Notes under the pieces: generated by a model
The model's database searches: none
Seen by the model: only the letters and a program-made list of their open reading frames with translations
Told to the model about the DNA's origin: nothing
Translations under genes and position numbers: made by a program
From: Hemerocallis citrina
Taxonomy: Eukaryota; Streptophyta; Magnoliopsida; Asparagales; Asphodelaceae
Direction: 5' to 3'
Length of the DNA: 64,000 nucleotides
NCBI GenBank assembly: GCA_017893485.1
Contig: CM030360.1
Location: forward strand, 5,320,467 to 5,384,466
Shown here: positions 10,426-21,887 of the stretch, piece after piece
How the letters are laid out: the number at the start of each line of letters is the position of its first letter
How positions within the stretch are numbered: the stretch's first letter is position 1

Positions 10426-10950
10426 CTACTCAGTACTACTGGTGTCTTCTGCTGGGTTCCCTCCAGCAGGTGGTGGTGCTAGTAGTGCCTGCAGCTGGGA
10501 GATCTGCGCCTGCAGCTCTGCGAGCCTGCGCTCCATGCGTGCACAGTGCACACGGTAGGCGTGCCTCTGGATCACCACCCTGCGATCGGCCCTCTCCCTG
10601 GCCCTCCTTAACACCCCCACTTCCCTCTCATTGTGGAGGGTCACAAACTCGCAGGCATCCATCCTCTTTTCCAGACAGACGTGACACCAACCCCATGTTT
10701 GAACATCCCGAAGGACTTGCTCAAGGACCTGCTCTACTGGGGTAGGATGGGGTGGTCGAGGGGGTACGCGTACTGGGATTGGGATCCCTATAGGGACATC
10801 CCCTGCTGCGGCAGCAGCGGGGGCCCCGTTGGCCACTCCGGCCCCAACCGTCGATCCTTCCCCCTCTGAGATGGGCTCTAAATCTGAGTCCACCTCAATC
10901 GCGATCCCGTGTGCCCATCCATTTCCTTGGGGAAATGCTCCGTTCGCCAT
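10426..10950 (-). CDS. Extra ORF upstream of gag in element C, function unknown (174 aa)
   Basis: I do not recognise the product. The ATG at 10950 (MANGAFPQGNGWAHG) is preferred over an upstream ATG at 11022, because the first 24 codons from 11022 look like leader and an acceptor-like CCTTGCAG lies just before it. An acidic stretch (DSDLEPISEGEG) is followed by an alanine/proline-rich linker, a CHVC pair with a further cysteine ten residues on, an arginine-rich helix and a C-terminal heptad-like stretch (RRLAELQAQISQLQALL) that should form a coiled coil. It is far more GC-rich than the surrounding leader and free of stops, which suggests selection. It lies between the primer site and gag, where Tat/Ogre elements carry an unrelated ORF1. 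Element A has only a six-codon relic in this place. Confidence 0.6.
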   Translation of the reverse strand: MANGAFPQGNGWAHGIAIEVDSDLEPISEGEGSTVGAGVANGAPAAAAAGDVPIGIPIPVRVPPRPPHPTPVEQVLEQVLRDVQTWGWCHVCLEKRMDACEFVTLHNEREVGVLRRARERADRRVVIQRHAYRVHCARMERRLAELQAQISQLQALLAPPPAGGNPAEDTSSTE

Positions 10951-11121
10951 CCTGCAAGGAGTGGACACGGGAATTAGCATAGGTATAGAAATATCATAAA
11001 GCATAAGTTGAAGGTACAACAATATGGATTACAATTATCTACAACAAGCTAAAAAGAACCCTAACCCCTACAAGGTATCTAAGTCTATTCTACATTTATG
11101 TTTGGACTATAAATTGAAGTC

Positions 11122-11134
11122 GGCTCTGATACCA
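11122..11134 (-). other. Primer-binding site of element C (tRNA-iMet type)
   Basis: On the minus strand TGGTATCAGAGCC lies two bases inside the 5' LTR. It matches the 3' end complement of plant initiator tRNA-Met, which primes minus-strand DNA synthesis. Confidence 0.92.
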
Positions 11135-12838
11135 CTTGTAACGCCCCGAACTTCCTATATGGAGGATTCGAGACATGAGCCAGGACCTTTACATTCAATT
11201 AGTCACAATACACAGATTTGTGGAGAATTTTAAAACTTTTTACTACTACAATATTACAGACCGAGTGGTTCCATTGGTTCCACATTACATCAGAGTATAT
11301 AAGAATGAAAGATGACAATATCAGGCACTTCATTGTAAGCCATGCCTTTACTGGAGTCCTCCCGGTTGGTGATCCTGAATCCACGACTACGATCCAATAC
11401 CTGTACTTCTATACTGCGGTACCTATTGAAGTGGGGACGTCAGTATTCACTGACGCTTAAGGACTGATCATATAGCAGCGAATCTCCAAAAACAAACATA
11501 TAAAACATGGTAAAATATGTCGGTGTAGTTTAAGTGTTCGTGAGTGCGATGACTAGAATCTAATGCAATGTCAACTTATCTAGGATGCTCCTATTTTAAT
11601 GCAAGCAAGTCTCCGGAACAGTATGCATCCCATACTACATATGCCCATCTCAAGCCGTTTCTCCAAATATAGGGATTTGAACCCGCGTTATGAATTTCTA
11701 ATTGTACACAATCTGTTCCTGACAGATACTACATGACTGATGAGGTTGCACATGTGGTCAAGTCCCACCATTGCAGTAGGCTCATGGTGTCTATGTTTGC
11801 CACTACTACCCGATACACCGGACCTCACTCAAAACCAGACGAACACAGGGTCTTCCGAGCCCATAACTCATAGACCGCTATCTATGGCCTGTTCGCTTCC
11901 CTCTGGCCAAGGACCCGACAAAGTTCCGGGGTCCATCCCCCTAGCTCTGCCCGCCTTATCATGGCACTTCAGGAATTAACAGTGTGCGATACGCATTCCG
12001 TGCTCCCAACTCGTGAGAAGGCACCGTACGTATCCCTTTGACAGGAAGGTACAACCCAGTAACACCACCTAAGGTCGGCCCAAAGGACGAGTTGGTCGTA
12101 AGGTGCCCCCTACTGCCAAACTCCTCTCCTTCTGGCTAAATGGTTAAGTAATGATCTTTATGCGTTACTAACCTAACAATGTCACTAACCCTAACGAACT
12201 ACGAGACTTTAACTAAGAAATTCTTGATTTCATCATGGTCCCACCCTATGGCCCATTGATCCAAGACATTAGCGACGGGATCTCCCTTATTCATCACCAC
12301 CCCTAACTTGGATCTCGTCAACACCCTCGGCCCGCGATCAACCCACACCAGTTAGATCCGTCGGTGCCCAAGGTGAGATTTTATCCTAGTTCCCAAGGCG
12401 GTAAGATGCGAGTCTTGGTGATCAATGACCCCTAGGGTAGCTACAAGACCCTAGACGAGCTTTTACCAAGCTATCCACACTAGTAACTTTCTCAATCCAT
12501 TAATTTCTCATACAAGGAAGATGAAGAATGTTCTCATGATAGGCTCCAACTTTAATTAGAACCTCACACTACTAGAACTCATGGGTTCTTTTTGCCCTAA
12601 TTGAACTAGAACTACATACACTAGATTCATGAGTTCTTTCTCAAGTTGAGCTAGAATCACATAGAACCTATGTGAATGGGTTCTTATTAAATTAGCTAGA
12701 ACCATCATGGAGCTAGTTTCATGGGTTTCTCTTTTAAGAGTTGGCTAGAACAATCATGGAGCATTGGTCCATCTCTTAGAATCATTAACTACAACAAACC
12801 TTTAGCATGGTAGTTCTCTTTTTGACATGGCATACAAA

Positions 12839-13817
12839 CTCAAACATGATCTATTATAACTCAAGCATGGTAGTCCTACATACTAACTCAAGCATGATGA
12901 GTTAACTAGAAGGTCACATAACATGAATGGGTTCTCTTTCGACATAGACAACAACTCAAGCATGATTTAACATAACTCAAGCATGGTAGTCCTACTTACT
13001 AACTCAAGCATGATAATTTACTAGAATGTCACATAGCATGAATGGGTTTCTTTTTGACATAGACAACAACTCAAGCATGATTTAATATAACTCAAGCATG
13101 GTAGTCCTACATACTAACTCAAGCATGATAAGTTGCTAGAATGTCACATAGCATGAATGGGTTCTTTTTGACATAGTCACCAACTCAAGCATGATCTAAC
13201 ACATCTCAAGCATGGTAGTCCTACTTACTAACTCAAGCATGATAGTTAACTAGAATGTCACATAGCATGAATGGGTTTCTTTTTGACATAGACAACAACT
13301 CAAGCATGATCTAATATAACTCAAGCATGGTAGTCCTACATACTAACTCAAGCATGATAAGTTGCTAGAATGTCACATAGCATGAATGGGTTCTTTTTGA
13401 CATAGTCACCACTCAAGCATGATCTAACACATCTCAAGCATGGTAGTCCTACTTACTAACTCAAGCATGATAGTTAACTAGAATGTCACATAGCATGAAT
13501 GGGTTTCTTTTTGACATAGACAACAACTCAAGCATGATCTAATATAACTCAAGCATGGTAGTCCTACATACTAACTCAAGCATGATAAGTTGCTAGAATG
13601 TCACATAGCATGAATGGGTTCTTTTTGACATAGTCACCAACTCAAGCATGATCTAACACATCTCAAGCATGGTAGTCCTACTTACTAACTCAAGCATGAT
13701 AGTTAACTAGAATGTCACATAGCATGAATGGGTTTCTTTTTGACATAGACAACAACTCAAGCATGATCTAATATAACTCAAGCATGGTAGTCCTACATAC
13801 TAACTCAAGCATGATAA
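12839..13817 (-). repeat. Tandem repeat array inside C 5' LTR, about 8 units
   Basis: Same units as 2717-4158, counted by the GTCACATAGCATGAATGGG marker (first unit variant AGGTCACATAAC). It lacks four consecutive units (two dimers) relative to the 3' LTR. Confidence 0.9.
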
Positions 13818-14675
13818 GTTACTACTTATTACAAACCTATTTCCTTTAGGGATTACATGCCCCATTTATTACAAAGAACTAATTTTACCAAAATTACATG
13901 TTCCTACATAAACAATAATCAACTCTTATTTAGTAATAAATAAACTTACTTTCCTTCAATCCTACAATTCCTACATCAAGAAAACTTGCCTTTTTATGAA
14001 CAAAAGTTAGTAAAGACATGATCTTTAATAAAGTAGTAAACTACATACAACAAGGGATTTGTCTTTGATTAGCATGTTAAGTTCTACCACCACCAAAATG
14101 GGTATGTGACCATTCTTACTCACTTAGCCTCATATGCACATAGTATTAGTCCAAGTTGTTAACTTTATGTTTAACAAGGTAACCAAAATAACAAAAACAA
14201 CATAACAAGTTCAAGATCCCCTTTTTGGGAACTTTTTGTGAGTCCCATCCTTCCAACTTTTCCTTATGCATAAAAATTAAGTCCAACTAGTGAAAATTAA
14301 CCATGGAGACAACATAACCATAGACAAGCTAAAGATCTCATCTTTATGTTATTTTCTCAAGTTCTACCATTCATACTTTTCATAGGGTCCTTTTGATCCA
14401 TATTACTCCTTATATGCACATAGTTTAGTCCAAGTTTGTTTTAGGCAACATAAAGCATACATACACATATTTAGACATAAGTAGAGAACAAATCTTAAAC
14501 AAACAACACATAAGAAAGTAGAGAAACCCCCACCTTTTCTTTTCAATAGGAAGAACTAGCCTAGCAACCTTCTCCTTCCCCTTTGTTTTTCTTTGAAAGC
14601 TCCAAACTACAAGAGAACTCTAGGGTTTTTCTCTCTTTCTTTTTCTCTCAAGAAATGGTAAATGAGGCAAGGGGT

Positions 14676-14677
<2 letters not shown>

Positions 14678-14709
<32 letters not shown>
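14678..14709 (-). repeat. 32-bp G homopolymer in C 5' LTR
   Basis: Counterpart of 5015-5047, one G shorter, at the same place in the LTR. On the sense strand it is a C run that would be transcribed if the nearby TATA-like site is used. Confidence 0.9.
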
Positions 14710-15056
14710 CTGAGGTGGCATGGTGAGGTGGAGGTGGAGACTTGTAGTAGAAGTCTTCTTTAATCCCTTATGTAGTCCTAATTAATCCCATCTCTATGCT
14801 TAAACCCTTAATTAAAACCTAGCCATCATGACAAAAGATATTTTCTTTGTGTCCAAAACACATACTACCTAATTCATACGAATGTAAGAAATCGATACAA
14901 TAAGCGCACGTGTAGATTATTAAGCGTACCAATAATTTTTGTTTGTAAAACTGCACAAACTGTATAAAAATAAATTGATTCTGCAAAAATAAATTTTATT
15001 ATCGGGTCAGGAGTTTCTAGTACCAAAACAGTATATCGTACATGCATATGGACTGG

Positions 15057-15066
15057 TATATATATA
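15057..15066 (-). promoter_or_regulatory. Candidate TATA box of element C 5' LTR
   Basis: TATATATATA on the minus strand, about 140 bp from the outer LTR edge, matching 5395-5404 in the other LTR. It is the best core-promoter candidate in this LTR, but sequence alone does not prove it. Confidence 0.4.
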
Positions 15067-15218
15067 CAAATGATGATTAATAATTTAAGCTAAGTAATAT
15101 CCAAAAATATTTCAATTCCGAAAAATAAAATAAAATAATAATAAAATAATAATAAAATAATAATAAAATAAAAATATTTATTATTTCACAGGGCGGGATA
15201 TTACAGCTCCAAACCCAT

Positions 15219-17143
15219 TTAATGTGATTTCTTGAGGTAATGCGAAAACGTTGACTCCCTATCCCTCGCCTCTTTACGGTGACATACTAAGCTCGACTCC
15301 AGGGTACACACCCTATTTATAAGGAATTTGAGCTCGACATCACGGAGGTTGGCTTGAGCATGTTTTTTGACTAGCAGGAAGGAAAATTCCATGTTACGCC
15401 GAGCGTTGTAAACTTGATTAAATTCAAAAGAATGCAAGACACACACGAAAGCATCGAGTTGAGAAGTTCGGCCCAAAAATCATTTTCAGTCATTCCTTCA
15501 AAGTTCATACAAAAAGTGGTGGCCAGTCGCAGTCGACAAATAAAAAAAGGAAAATGATAACAAACTACTGCTTGAGAGAGGGAGGCACCTCTTTGGTCCC
15601 TGTCGGGACGACCTCGGTATGTACCTCTTGGGGTTCGGCCTCAGCCCTAGGAGAACGGTTCTCCTCTCCGCCCCCCTTTGGGATCTCCCCTGGCGACAGC
15701 AGAACCTCGGTTAACTTCATAGAGAAACTGAAGCCATGGAGAATATGCTGAATGGCCTGGTCATACCCTCATCCTGAGAAAAAATAACCTTATCAATGGC
15801 CTGCCCCTTGGTGGCCAATATTTTCTTCTCACTCTCCTACAAGCGAGCCTTCTCCATCTCCAAATTGACACGCTCGTCAGCTGCGGTGGTCAGCTTGGCC
15901 TTAAGAGCGCGCTACGCCCCTCTAATTTGCTGACCTAGAGCTTCAGGTCCTTCATCTCCCTCTCAAACCTCAGCGCTCTTCGGTCGGTGAGCTTGAGGTC
16001 GAGATTTTACTGCCTCCTCAACTCTACTACGTGCAGAGTGGCCTACAAGCAAAGAAGCATAACTTAGAGAAAAATACCAAGATGGTTATAAAAAATGAAC
16101 AAGTCCTGAAAAGAACACCTACCACCATGTTGGCTTGAGCCCACTTCATGAAGCTCGAGTCGAAGGTCCCAGTCGTTAGGAACTTCCAGTCCCACGGCGT
16201 GGCTAGGTGGTCCACCACCTCCATTACAACTAGACCCTCCAAGATAGAGTCTGCCACCTTCACGTCCCAGTAGGGCCTCCAGGGTTCCATTCCCTCCTCC
16301 CCGACGATATCCTTGGCTTCAGGGCACATGGGAGGAGGACCCGCCTTCGAGTAATCATCTACCTTGAGATTATCCGAGCTCGGTGTCCCCTTAGTCGAGT
16401 TAAGAGTGCTAGTGATCATCAATGACTTTGACTTCTCGGAACTCCCCTCGGAAGTCCCCTCGGAAGAAAGGGCCACGGGCATTTTCTTTCCTTTTGACTG
16501 CTCTGCAGCCTTCCTTTTGGCCAAGACGGCTCTCCTTGCCTTGACCTCCACATCATCCATGGCTACAAAAGAAAAAACACATTGTGAGGATGAAGGAAAA
16601 CTGTTTGATGTAAAAAGGAAACAAAAAACATACATGGATCGGCAAGGCTCAGTCCAATCCTCGCAAAGTGTCCCTCTGTCACCTTCGACCAAACTATACT
16701 ACCCCCACGACGATCCGAGCTACCTCGACCTTCTCCTTCTCCGTAAAGTTCCGAGCCCTCAGAGATTTGTGCTTTGGTATGTAAAAGGACCATCTCATTG
16801 GAATGTCCCATGGAACCGGACTTCAGATAACAAAGTACTTGGTATTCCACTCCCTGATCGAGTCTGGATGACCATGTACCACACGCCTCCCGATTCAAGG
16901 CAAAAAGTAGCAGCACCCCTCGTACGCCCTCACGAAATGATACCCAAAGCATGCATGGAAATACTTAAGTCTTAGGGGTACCCCTTTCTTCGCAAAGGAG
17001 CATGAAACAATGAGATGTTTCCAAGAGTTCGACATGTACTGCATCGGACTCACCCTTGCCCAATTCAACAAATCTTTGACGAACAGGTGCATGGGTAGCC
17101 TAAGGTCGAGCCAAAAGCATCTAAAGGGAACATGCAAAACCAA
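15219..17143 (-). pseudogene. Broken Transposase_28-like coding region
   Basis: Several minus-strand frames together look like one decayed protein. The segment 16895-17143 contains PMHLFVKDLLNWARVSPMQ and a following helix-rich block that resemble the start of the putative gypsy-type transposon domain. The segment 16027-16692 carries a lysine-rich patch (ARRAVLAKRKAAEQSKGKK), a serine-rich linker, then WRPYWDVKVADS and VMEVVDHLATPWDWKFL. The segment 15219-15476 ends with a charged, probably helical tail. Frame changes and stops separate the parts. A serine-rich plus-strand frame at 16364-16975 is antisense to this and unlikely to be real. The function of the family is unknown; such genes occur in non-autonomous gypsy-type elements. 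Confidence 0.45.
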
Positions 17144-17365
17144 GGGGCCAGTTTAATCTGTAGGCCTAAGCCCGAGATTATGGATCATCGGCTTGAACTC
17201 CCGGGGGATAAAGTAACACGCCCGAATCTGGGGAGGTCACTTTTTGTTAGCACGCTCCTAATTTTATCTGCTTCAATCTTCCTCCAGATCAGATCTAGGA
17301 GGGTTGTAATCCAAACTGGATCAGACCCAGAGGTCATCTGGATACATTCTCATCAAGTAGGGCTC

Positions 17366-17872
17366 CTAATAATATGGGGTTTTGCAACCACCCACCGGCT
17401 CATACTCAATGGGTTCCACCTTTGGGCTAGTCGGTAGGACGAACTTCAGCTTCCTTCTTGAGAGTCGAGGGATCCTAGGAGGAGATGGTGATGCTAAACA
17501 CCCTAGGCAACGTGCTCTCTTGGAAGGACCACCTTCGTCATTCCTTTCCTCGCCACAATCATCTTCGTCCTCATCCTCCTCTCCCACCTCGAGCTTGCCT
17601 ACTTCTCCCTCCTTGCCTATCCCTTCCTCATCCTCCTCACCCTCCTCAACCTTGCCTACCTCATTCTCTTCTCCCACCTTTTCCTCCGAGTCACTTACCT
17701 CCACCTCTTCTTCTTCAAGACAGCGGTTAACTTTTTCAACTTCTTGGGTTTCCGCCCAAGAAGTAGACTTAGACAAAACATCCTGAACCTCCATGAAAAA
17801 TGAAGGTAAAGAGGAAGTGTGCTCGTCTCGGCCAAATGTGGAGGCTGAAGAACTGGACTGAACCCTCAACAT
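17366..17872 (-). pseudogene. Acidic N-terminal segment of the same remnant protein (168 aa)
   Basis: A minus-strand frame starting ATG at 17872. It has a serine-rich opening, a long glutamate/aspartate-rich middle (about residues 55-120, for example EEVEVSDSEEKVGEEN), then a basic patch (PSKRARCLG) and SPPRIPRLSRRKLKFVLP. It ends just upstream of the segment resembling Transposase_28. The opposite-strand frames at 17382-17786 and 17485-17730 are low-complexity serine/proline shadows of it. The acidic repeats may be slippage products. Confidence 0.45.
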
Positions 17873-18018
17873 AATTTAAAATACTATACCTAATTCTGAT
17901 GTCGAAAAAGTAGTTAGAAAGTACGTCGCTAGCTGCCCAAATGAGTTCTAGAGAGAGAAGCTTTGAAAGTACAGAGAGAATGTAAAGAATAAAATGAAGG
18001 GGAGGAGGGGGATATATA

Positions 18019-19606
18019 TGTAACGCCCGAATTCCATTTACATATAATTCGTAGCATAACAGGATCTTTTACTTCAATTCGTACAATTTTATACAACATT
18101 GTTTTTTACCCCAACGCAGCGGAATTTAAAGGAGTACAACATGATATACAAAAATAAAAATGCTTCAATCCTATAACAGCTCATCATAGTGACTTTAAGT
18201 CCATGCCAAGTCCAATCCTGCAACTAGAAAACTGTGGGCACGTCAGTTGCATACAAATGACGCAATGCTATGAAACAACGATTCTCTTACTTTAGCAAAC
18301 ACAAACTGTGAATGCACAATAAAGTGTAAAAAGTGACTATCCTAAACATGTCAGTGTATGATATGACTTAAATGGCTAATGCAGATTTATACTATGATGG
18401 CACTAATGCTTGTTCGGATTCTATGCATCCCATTCTACATAGATCTAAGGGCAAGCCCTTATCGTACTCCTCAATATAGGGTTCAATCCCTCGCGATAAA
18501 AGCCTACTACGATAACTAATGTAAGGTTTATATATCCTGTGAGTATCTAGTACTACCCCGATAATTCTTGAGAATTCGCTCTCCCACCGCAGGTCGTAAC
18601 CCCGATAATTTTGGTGGCGAAAACCCACACCGCGAGCTATGACCCCGATAATTCTTGAGAGTCATTATCCCACTGTGAGTGATTTTTGGCCATCACGCCT
18701 TCTGGAGACGAAACCCACACCGCACTGTCATAGATACCTCATCACACAAATATCCCATGAGCATCGCCTTGATCCCAGTAATTTTGAAGGAATGTCTCCC
18801 ACCGCGAGCCGCAACCCCGATAATTCTGGAGATAACCTCCCACCGCACTAACAAAGGCCTTCATACTCATGTTTGCCCATACTTCATCACATCTCTCCTT
18901 AGTGCCTGTCCTTAAGTTTAATTTTAATCATCACAACCTAGAGCTAGCTTACCTTACCGGACTTAAATCAACACAAGAGAAAATGTTAGCCCACACTGGC
19001 TACTTCTCAAATTTCTTTATTCACAAATTGTCGGTCACTGCGGGTCTTGCTCAGCCTCTAGATTCCAACAACCATCTCACTATGGAGATCACTTAGGTTA
19101 CATCTAACCTTAACATAAACATTTCATGCATTGTTCACCCATTTTCTTTATGTTTATAAATCATGAAGTATTCAACTTCTTATAGCAACATTCAATAACA
19201 CTTGGTGAGTTAAATCCCTTATAAACATCAGATATTTAACATTCTAACTTCATCATTTAATTATCTCTTAATTCCTCACAAGGTACATCTTACTAATATT
19301 CAAATTTAAAATCCAATTTTATACGTTGTAGAAGTTTTTAGGGCAACTAGATAAAAGACATCACCCCAAAGGTATTAAAAATCATATAAATTCTAATACT
19401 ACTTCAAAAATAGATTTATTAGTTTTATAGGAATCATGAATGTGTCTACTACATCTTCGTAGTTAAGATCATCTACATTCATCCTTAATTACTTCATCTA
19501 ATTTCATTTGTAAAACAGTAGGACTTAGATCCTCATAAATCCCCACCATGCTCTGATGGTCGAGATCGAGGCTTGACCAAACCCTGCAATGGTCAGGATG
19601 AATTAC
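18019..19606 (-). repeat. LTR or LTR fragment F (minus orientation)
   Basis: It starts TGTAACGCCCGAATTCC, like the 3' edge of the other chromovirus LTRs here. It carries the shared boxes in the same order: GGGTTCAATCCC (18479-18490), a one-base variant of the ATGCATCCCATACTACAT box (18423-18440) and a partial CGTCAGT/TGACG repeat (18241-18262). It also has four to five short repeats around CCCCGATAATTCTTGAGA (about 18550-18840). The right end is uncertain: an AATTACA at 19600-19606 could be the other edge, but I find no target duplication or partner. Confidence 0.5.
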
Positions 19607-20399
19607 AAAAAGTGGATTCTCATTAAGAGCCTAATTTATCAGATTCGGCAGACCCGGAGCCTCTCCTTCAAAAAGTTGACAGAACGAATGCTCAAAGAGG
19701 AAGTCAACACCTGGTAGCTTGTCAAGAGCCGATTCTAGGGGAGAAAATGGATGGGGCAGGACAAACCTTTCAAAATTGCTACGCAAAAGGGAAAAAGCTG
19801 GAAGTTTTAGAGCTATCTTCAAAAGGGATAAAGGTGGTAGCTTTGGAGAGGGCGTTTGAGCAGGACAGCACCATTTTGGGGAAGAAGACGAGCATGGATT
19901 CTTTTGAGGATAGGGGAGAGTTCCTGGAGAATAGGAAGGTGGTGGGAGGCAGAGTACTTCGCTTCTTAGAAGAGAGCTGCGATTCTCAGAAGAGAGGTAA
20001 GGTGAACGGAGAAACCCTACGCTCCCCCCTCCCTTATTTTCTCCACCTATAGCCTCAATTTCTCTGCCTGTCTCCTTAACCACTCTACCTACCAATGGGA
20101 TGGCCACTCGTCTCCTTGTCATGTGCGAGGCACGTGAGCCAGGGACAGTGATGCACCTCAAAGTTGGGCCAATCGAGGGGCCCACTCCTTCCCCTCGACA
20201 GCTGCAGAGCCTCAGTGTTTACAAAAGAACACAGACACAAATGGGAAGTTTCGAGCCCACCAGCGAGTTTGCAAATAAGTCCATCGAGGGGCCCACATGT
20301 GCGCTTTTAAGTTCGAAGCAGCCCACGCTTGTTATTTTGGAGAAGCCCAAGAATTTTTTGATTGTCTAAGGGCCCTCGAATCCTAGTGGTGATTTAGTT
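19607..20399. other. Unassigned stretch before the LINE
   Basis: Both strands have open frames, minus 19631-20185 (184 aa, proline/serine-rich) and plus 19747-20052 (101 aa), but neither has a recognisable domain. A plus-strand frame with FQNCYAKGKKLEVLELSSKG followed by ALERAF weakly recalls the N-terminal part of some plant LINE ORF1 proteins, so this may be the 5' end of the LINE. I could not decide this. Confidence 0.3.
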
Positions 20400-20405
20400 G
20401 TTGGT

Positions 20406-20900
20406 TTGGAATCGGAGGAAGATGATCGAGATGCTAGATTAAATCTTGATGACGACTTTATCTACTCGGAGGAGGAATCTTTGGATTCTACGGAGTTGGT
20501 TGATGTCCCCCTGACTCTTTCCCCAGAATTTGTCCCATCCACCTTCCCTAACTCACAAACGAATTTTCCTGGTCCATCTCACTGTTCCAAAAGTATTAGA
20601 GTTCAGAAAGTTGCTAAGAGGGCTGTTGAGGAATCCTTGGATGATTACCTTGAGATTGTTGCAGCCTCTAAATCTGCCAAGACTAGCGATAGAGGTACGC
20701 ATTCCATCTTAGCCCCTATTTTTAATTTCATGACTGATACTGAGATTTTTAATTTAGCCGAGACCTGTGGTCTAGCGGTTGGTGATACCGATCGGAATGC
20801 CTTTCCCCTAAACAAAATTAGGGGTTGGGAGATGGATAAAGTTAGTCTTATTTTGAACTTGGTTTCCAAATCGAGTCACGTCCCTGACTTAGGTTGTAGT
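20406..20900 (+). pseudogene. ORF upstream of LINE endonuclease, possibly end of LINE ORF1
   Basis: A 165-residue plus-strand frame rich in acidic and serine residues (DDDFIYSEEESLDSTE at about residues 14-29). It ends four bases past the start of the endonuclease frame at 20900. It has no zinc knuckle or RNA-binding motif that I can see. Its position and orientation fit the C-terminal part of a plant L1 ORF1 or a linker before the endonuclease. Confidence 0.4.
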
Positions 20901-20902
20901 TG

Positions 20903-21887
20903 ATGGACACTCTTTTCTGGAACGTTAGAGGCCTGGGTAGGCGGGGCAAACGAGAAATGGTTAAGGACGTCATTGCCAAATCTAAAGCCAACATTGTGGA
21001 CCTGCAGAAGACCAAATTGTCTCCTAATGCTAGACTCAGTAGACTGGGGGACAACAAATCTCTGAGTGACAAATTCACCCTTCTGTTGGTGCCTCTGGGG
21101 GTATCGCCCTTGGGTTTAATTCAGAGGTGTTTTACTACTTAGATGAATTTCATGGGCAGTTCTCGATATCCCTCCTGCTCCAACAGAAAGCCGATTTATG
21201 GACCCATGCAATCTCGGTGGTTTATGGCCAAAACTCTGCCTCTTCCAGGATGGCATTCTGGACTGAACTACGAGCTATCCATGCACGTTGGCAGCACCCA
21301 TGGGTTGTGTGTGTGTGTGTGGTGGTGGTGGGGGGGGGGACTTTAACATTACCAGGTTTGCTTCCGAGCACAGAGGTAGAGGTTCTAGTGACTCCGACAG
21401 GGAAGCATTTAACTCGGTTATTGCGGATCTCGAGCTAGTCAACATTCCCATTAATGGTAGGCTGTTCACCTGGTCAAATATGTAGTCTTCGACTATCTTG
21501 GCTAAGCTTGATAGCGTCTTGGTCTCTGCTGAGTGGGAGGCCAAGTTTCTGCTCTCCTGGGCTAAATCCCTCCCTAAACCTATTTCGGATCATATCCCTA
21601 TTATCCTCTCTACTGGTGAGCTACAGCCCAGGAGCTCCCCCAAGTTTAGATACAAGAAAGCGTGGTTGGAAATCCAAGGTTTCCATCACATGGTCTACGA
21701 GAGGTGGGCCCGCCTTACTAGAGGGACTGAAGCGGCTGCGGTCTGGTGTGAAAAAATCAGAAGGCTGGGCTCCACGCTCAAGAAGTGGAACCATACTAGA
21801 TTTGCATTGATATGGAGATCGAAAGACTCCCTTATTGAAAGTATTGATGAGCTGGAAAAGATTGAAGAGGCTAGAGACCTTCTATAG
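20903..21887 (+). pseudogene. LINE endonuclease domain (broken)
   Basis: It begins MDTLFWNVRGLGRRGKREM, the typical start of plant L1 endonucleases, with LQKTKL where LQETKL (the catalytic glutamate) is usual. A frameshift follows near 21130; then WTHAISVVYGQNS and FWTELRAIHARWQHPWVVC continue in another frame. The GDFN motif at about 21300-21345 is broken by a GT/GGT/G-run expansion. It continues with GRLFTWSNM, a stop, then AKLDSVLVSAEWEAKF and SDHIPIILS, which holds the conserved SDH. This domain would nick target DNA. With K for E and the broken GDFN motif it cannot function. Confidence 0.82.
21309..21342 (+). repeat. GT/GGT/G microsatellite inside the LINE endonuclease
   Basis: (GT)n followed by (GGT)n and a run of ten G, exactly where codons for the catalytic GDFN motif should be. 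It marks slippage after the LINE lost function. Confidence 0.8.

Larger units (their letters stand above)
1015..15205 (-). mobile_element. Element C: young Tekay-type Ty3/gypsy chromovirus, nearly complete
   Basis: This is a complete LTR retrotransposon read on the minus strand. The order in the sense direction is 5' LTR (15205-11137), tRNA-Met primer site, an extra upstream ORF, gag, protease, reverse transcriptase, RNase H, integrase with a C-terminal chromodomain, polypurine tract and 3' LTR (5554-1015). Chromodomain and domain order place it with plant chromoviruses, most likely Tekay/Del, where long LTRs are usual. Outside the tandem-repeat array I noticed only about ten base differences between LTRs over some 3.5 kb, so insertion is recent. 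Flanking bases GCTCT and GCTCC are a likely 5-bp target duplication with one change. Pol has two in-frame stops, so this copy needs help in trans or stop readthrough. Confidence 0.93.
11137..15205 (-). repeat. 5' LTR of element C (4069 bp)
   Basis: Direct repeat of 1015-5554 with TG...CA ends. Few base differences were noticed (for example 11463, 11641, 11711, 14958). It has about 8 tandem units instead of 12, and 32 rather than 33 G in the homopolymer. As the 5' LTR it would carry the active promoter, with the candidate TATA at 15057-15066, and the inverted repeat is at 11438-11455. Confidence 0.95.
15206..18018 (-). mobile_element. Remnant of an older non-autonomous gypsy-like element
   Basis: A minus-strand coding remnant interrupted by C. 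Its predicted fragments (17872 down to 15219) resemble the plant 'putative gypsy type transposon' domain (Transposase_28 family) that occurs in Tat-related and LARD elements. No reverse transcriptase is visible. The upstream edge meets the TG of another LTR at 18019. Family assignment is by pattern memory only. Confidence 0.5.

Noticed and set aside
11122..11134. tRNA gene from the TGGTATCAGAGCC match
   Set aside because: It is a 13-base primer-binding site next to an LTR with no tRNA fold around it.
17382..17786. Serine-rich 134-codon plus-strand frame
   Set aside because: It is the antisense of the acidic glutamate-rich segment (GAA/GAG read as TTC/CTC) and has low complexity.
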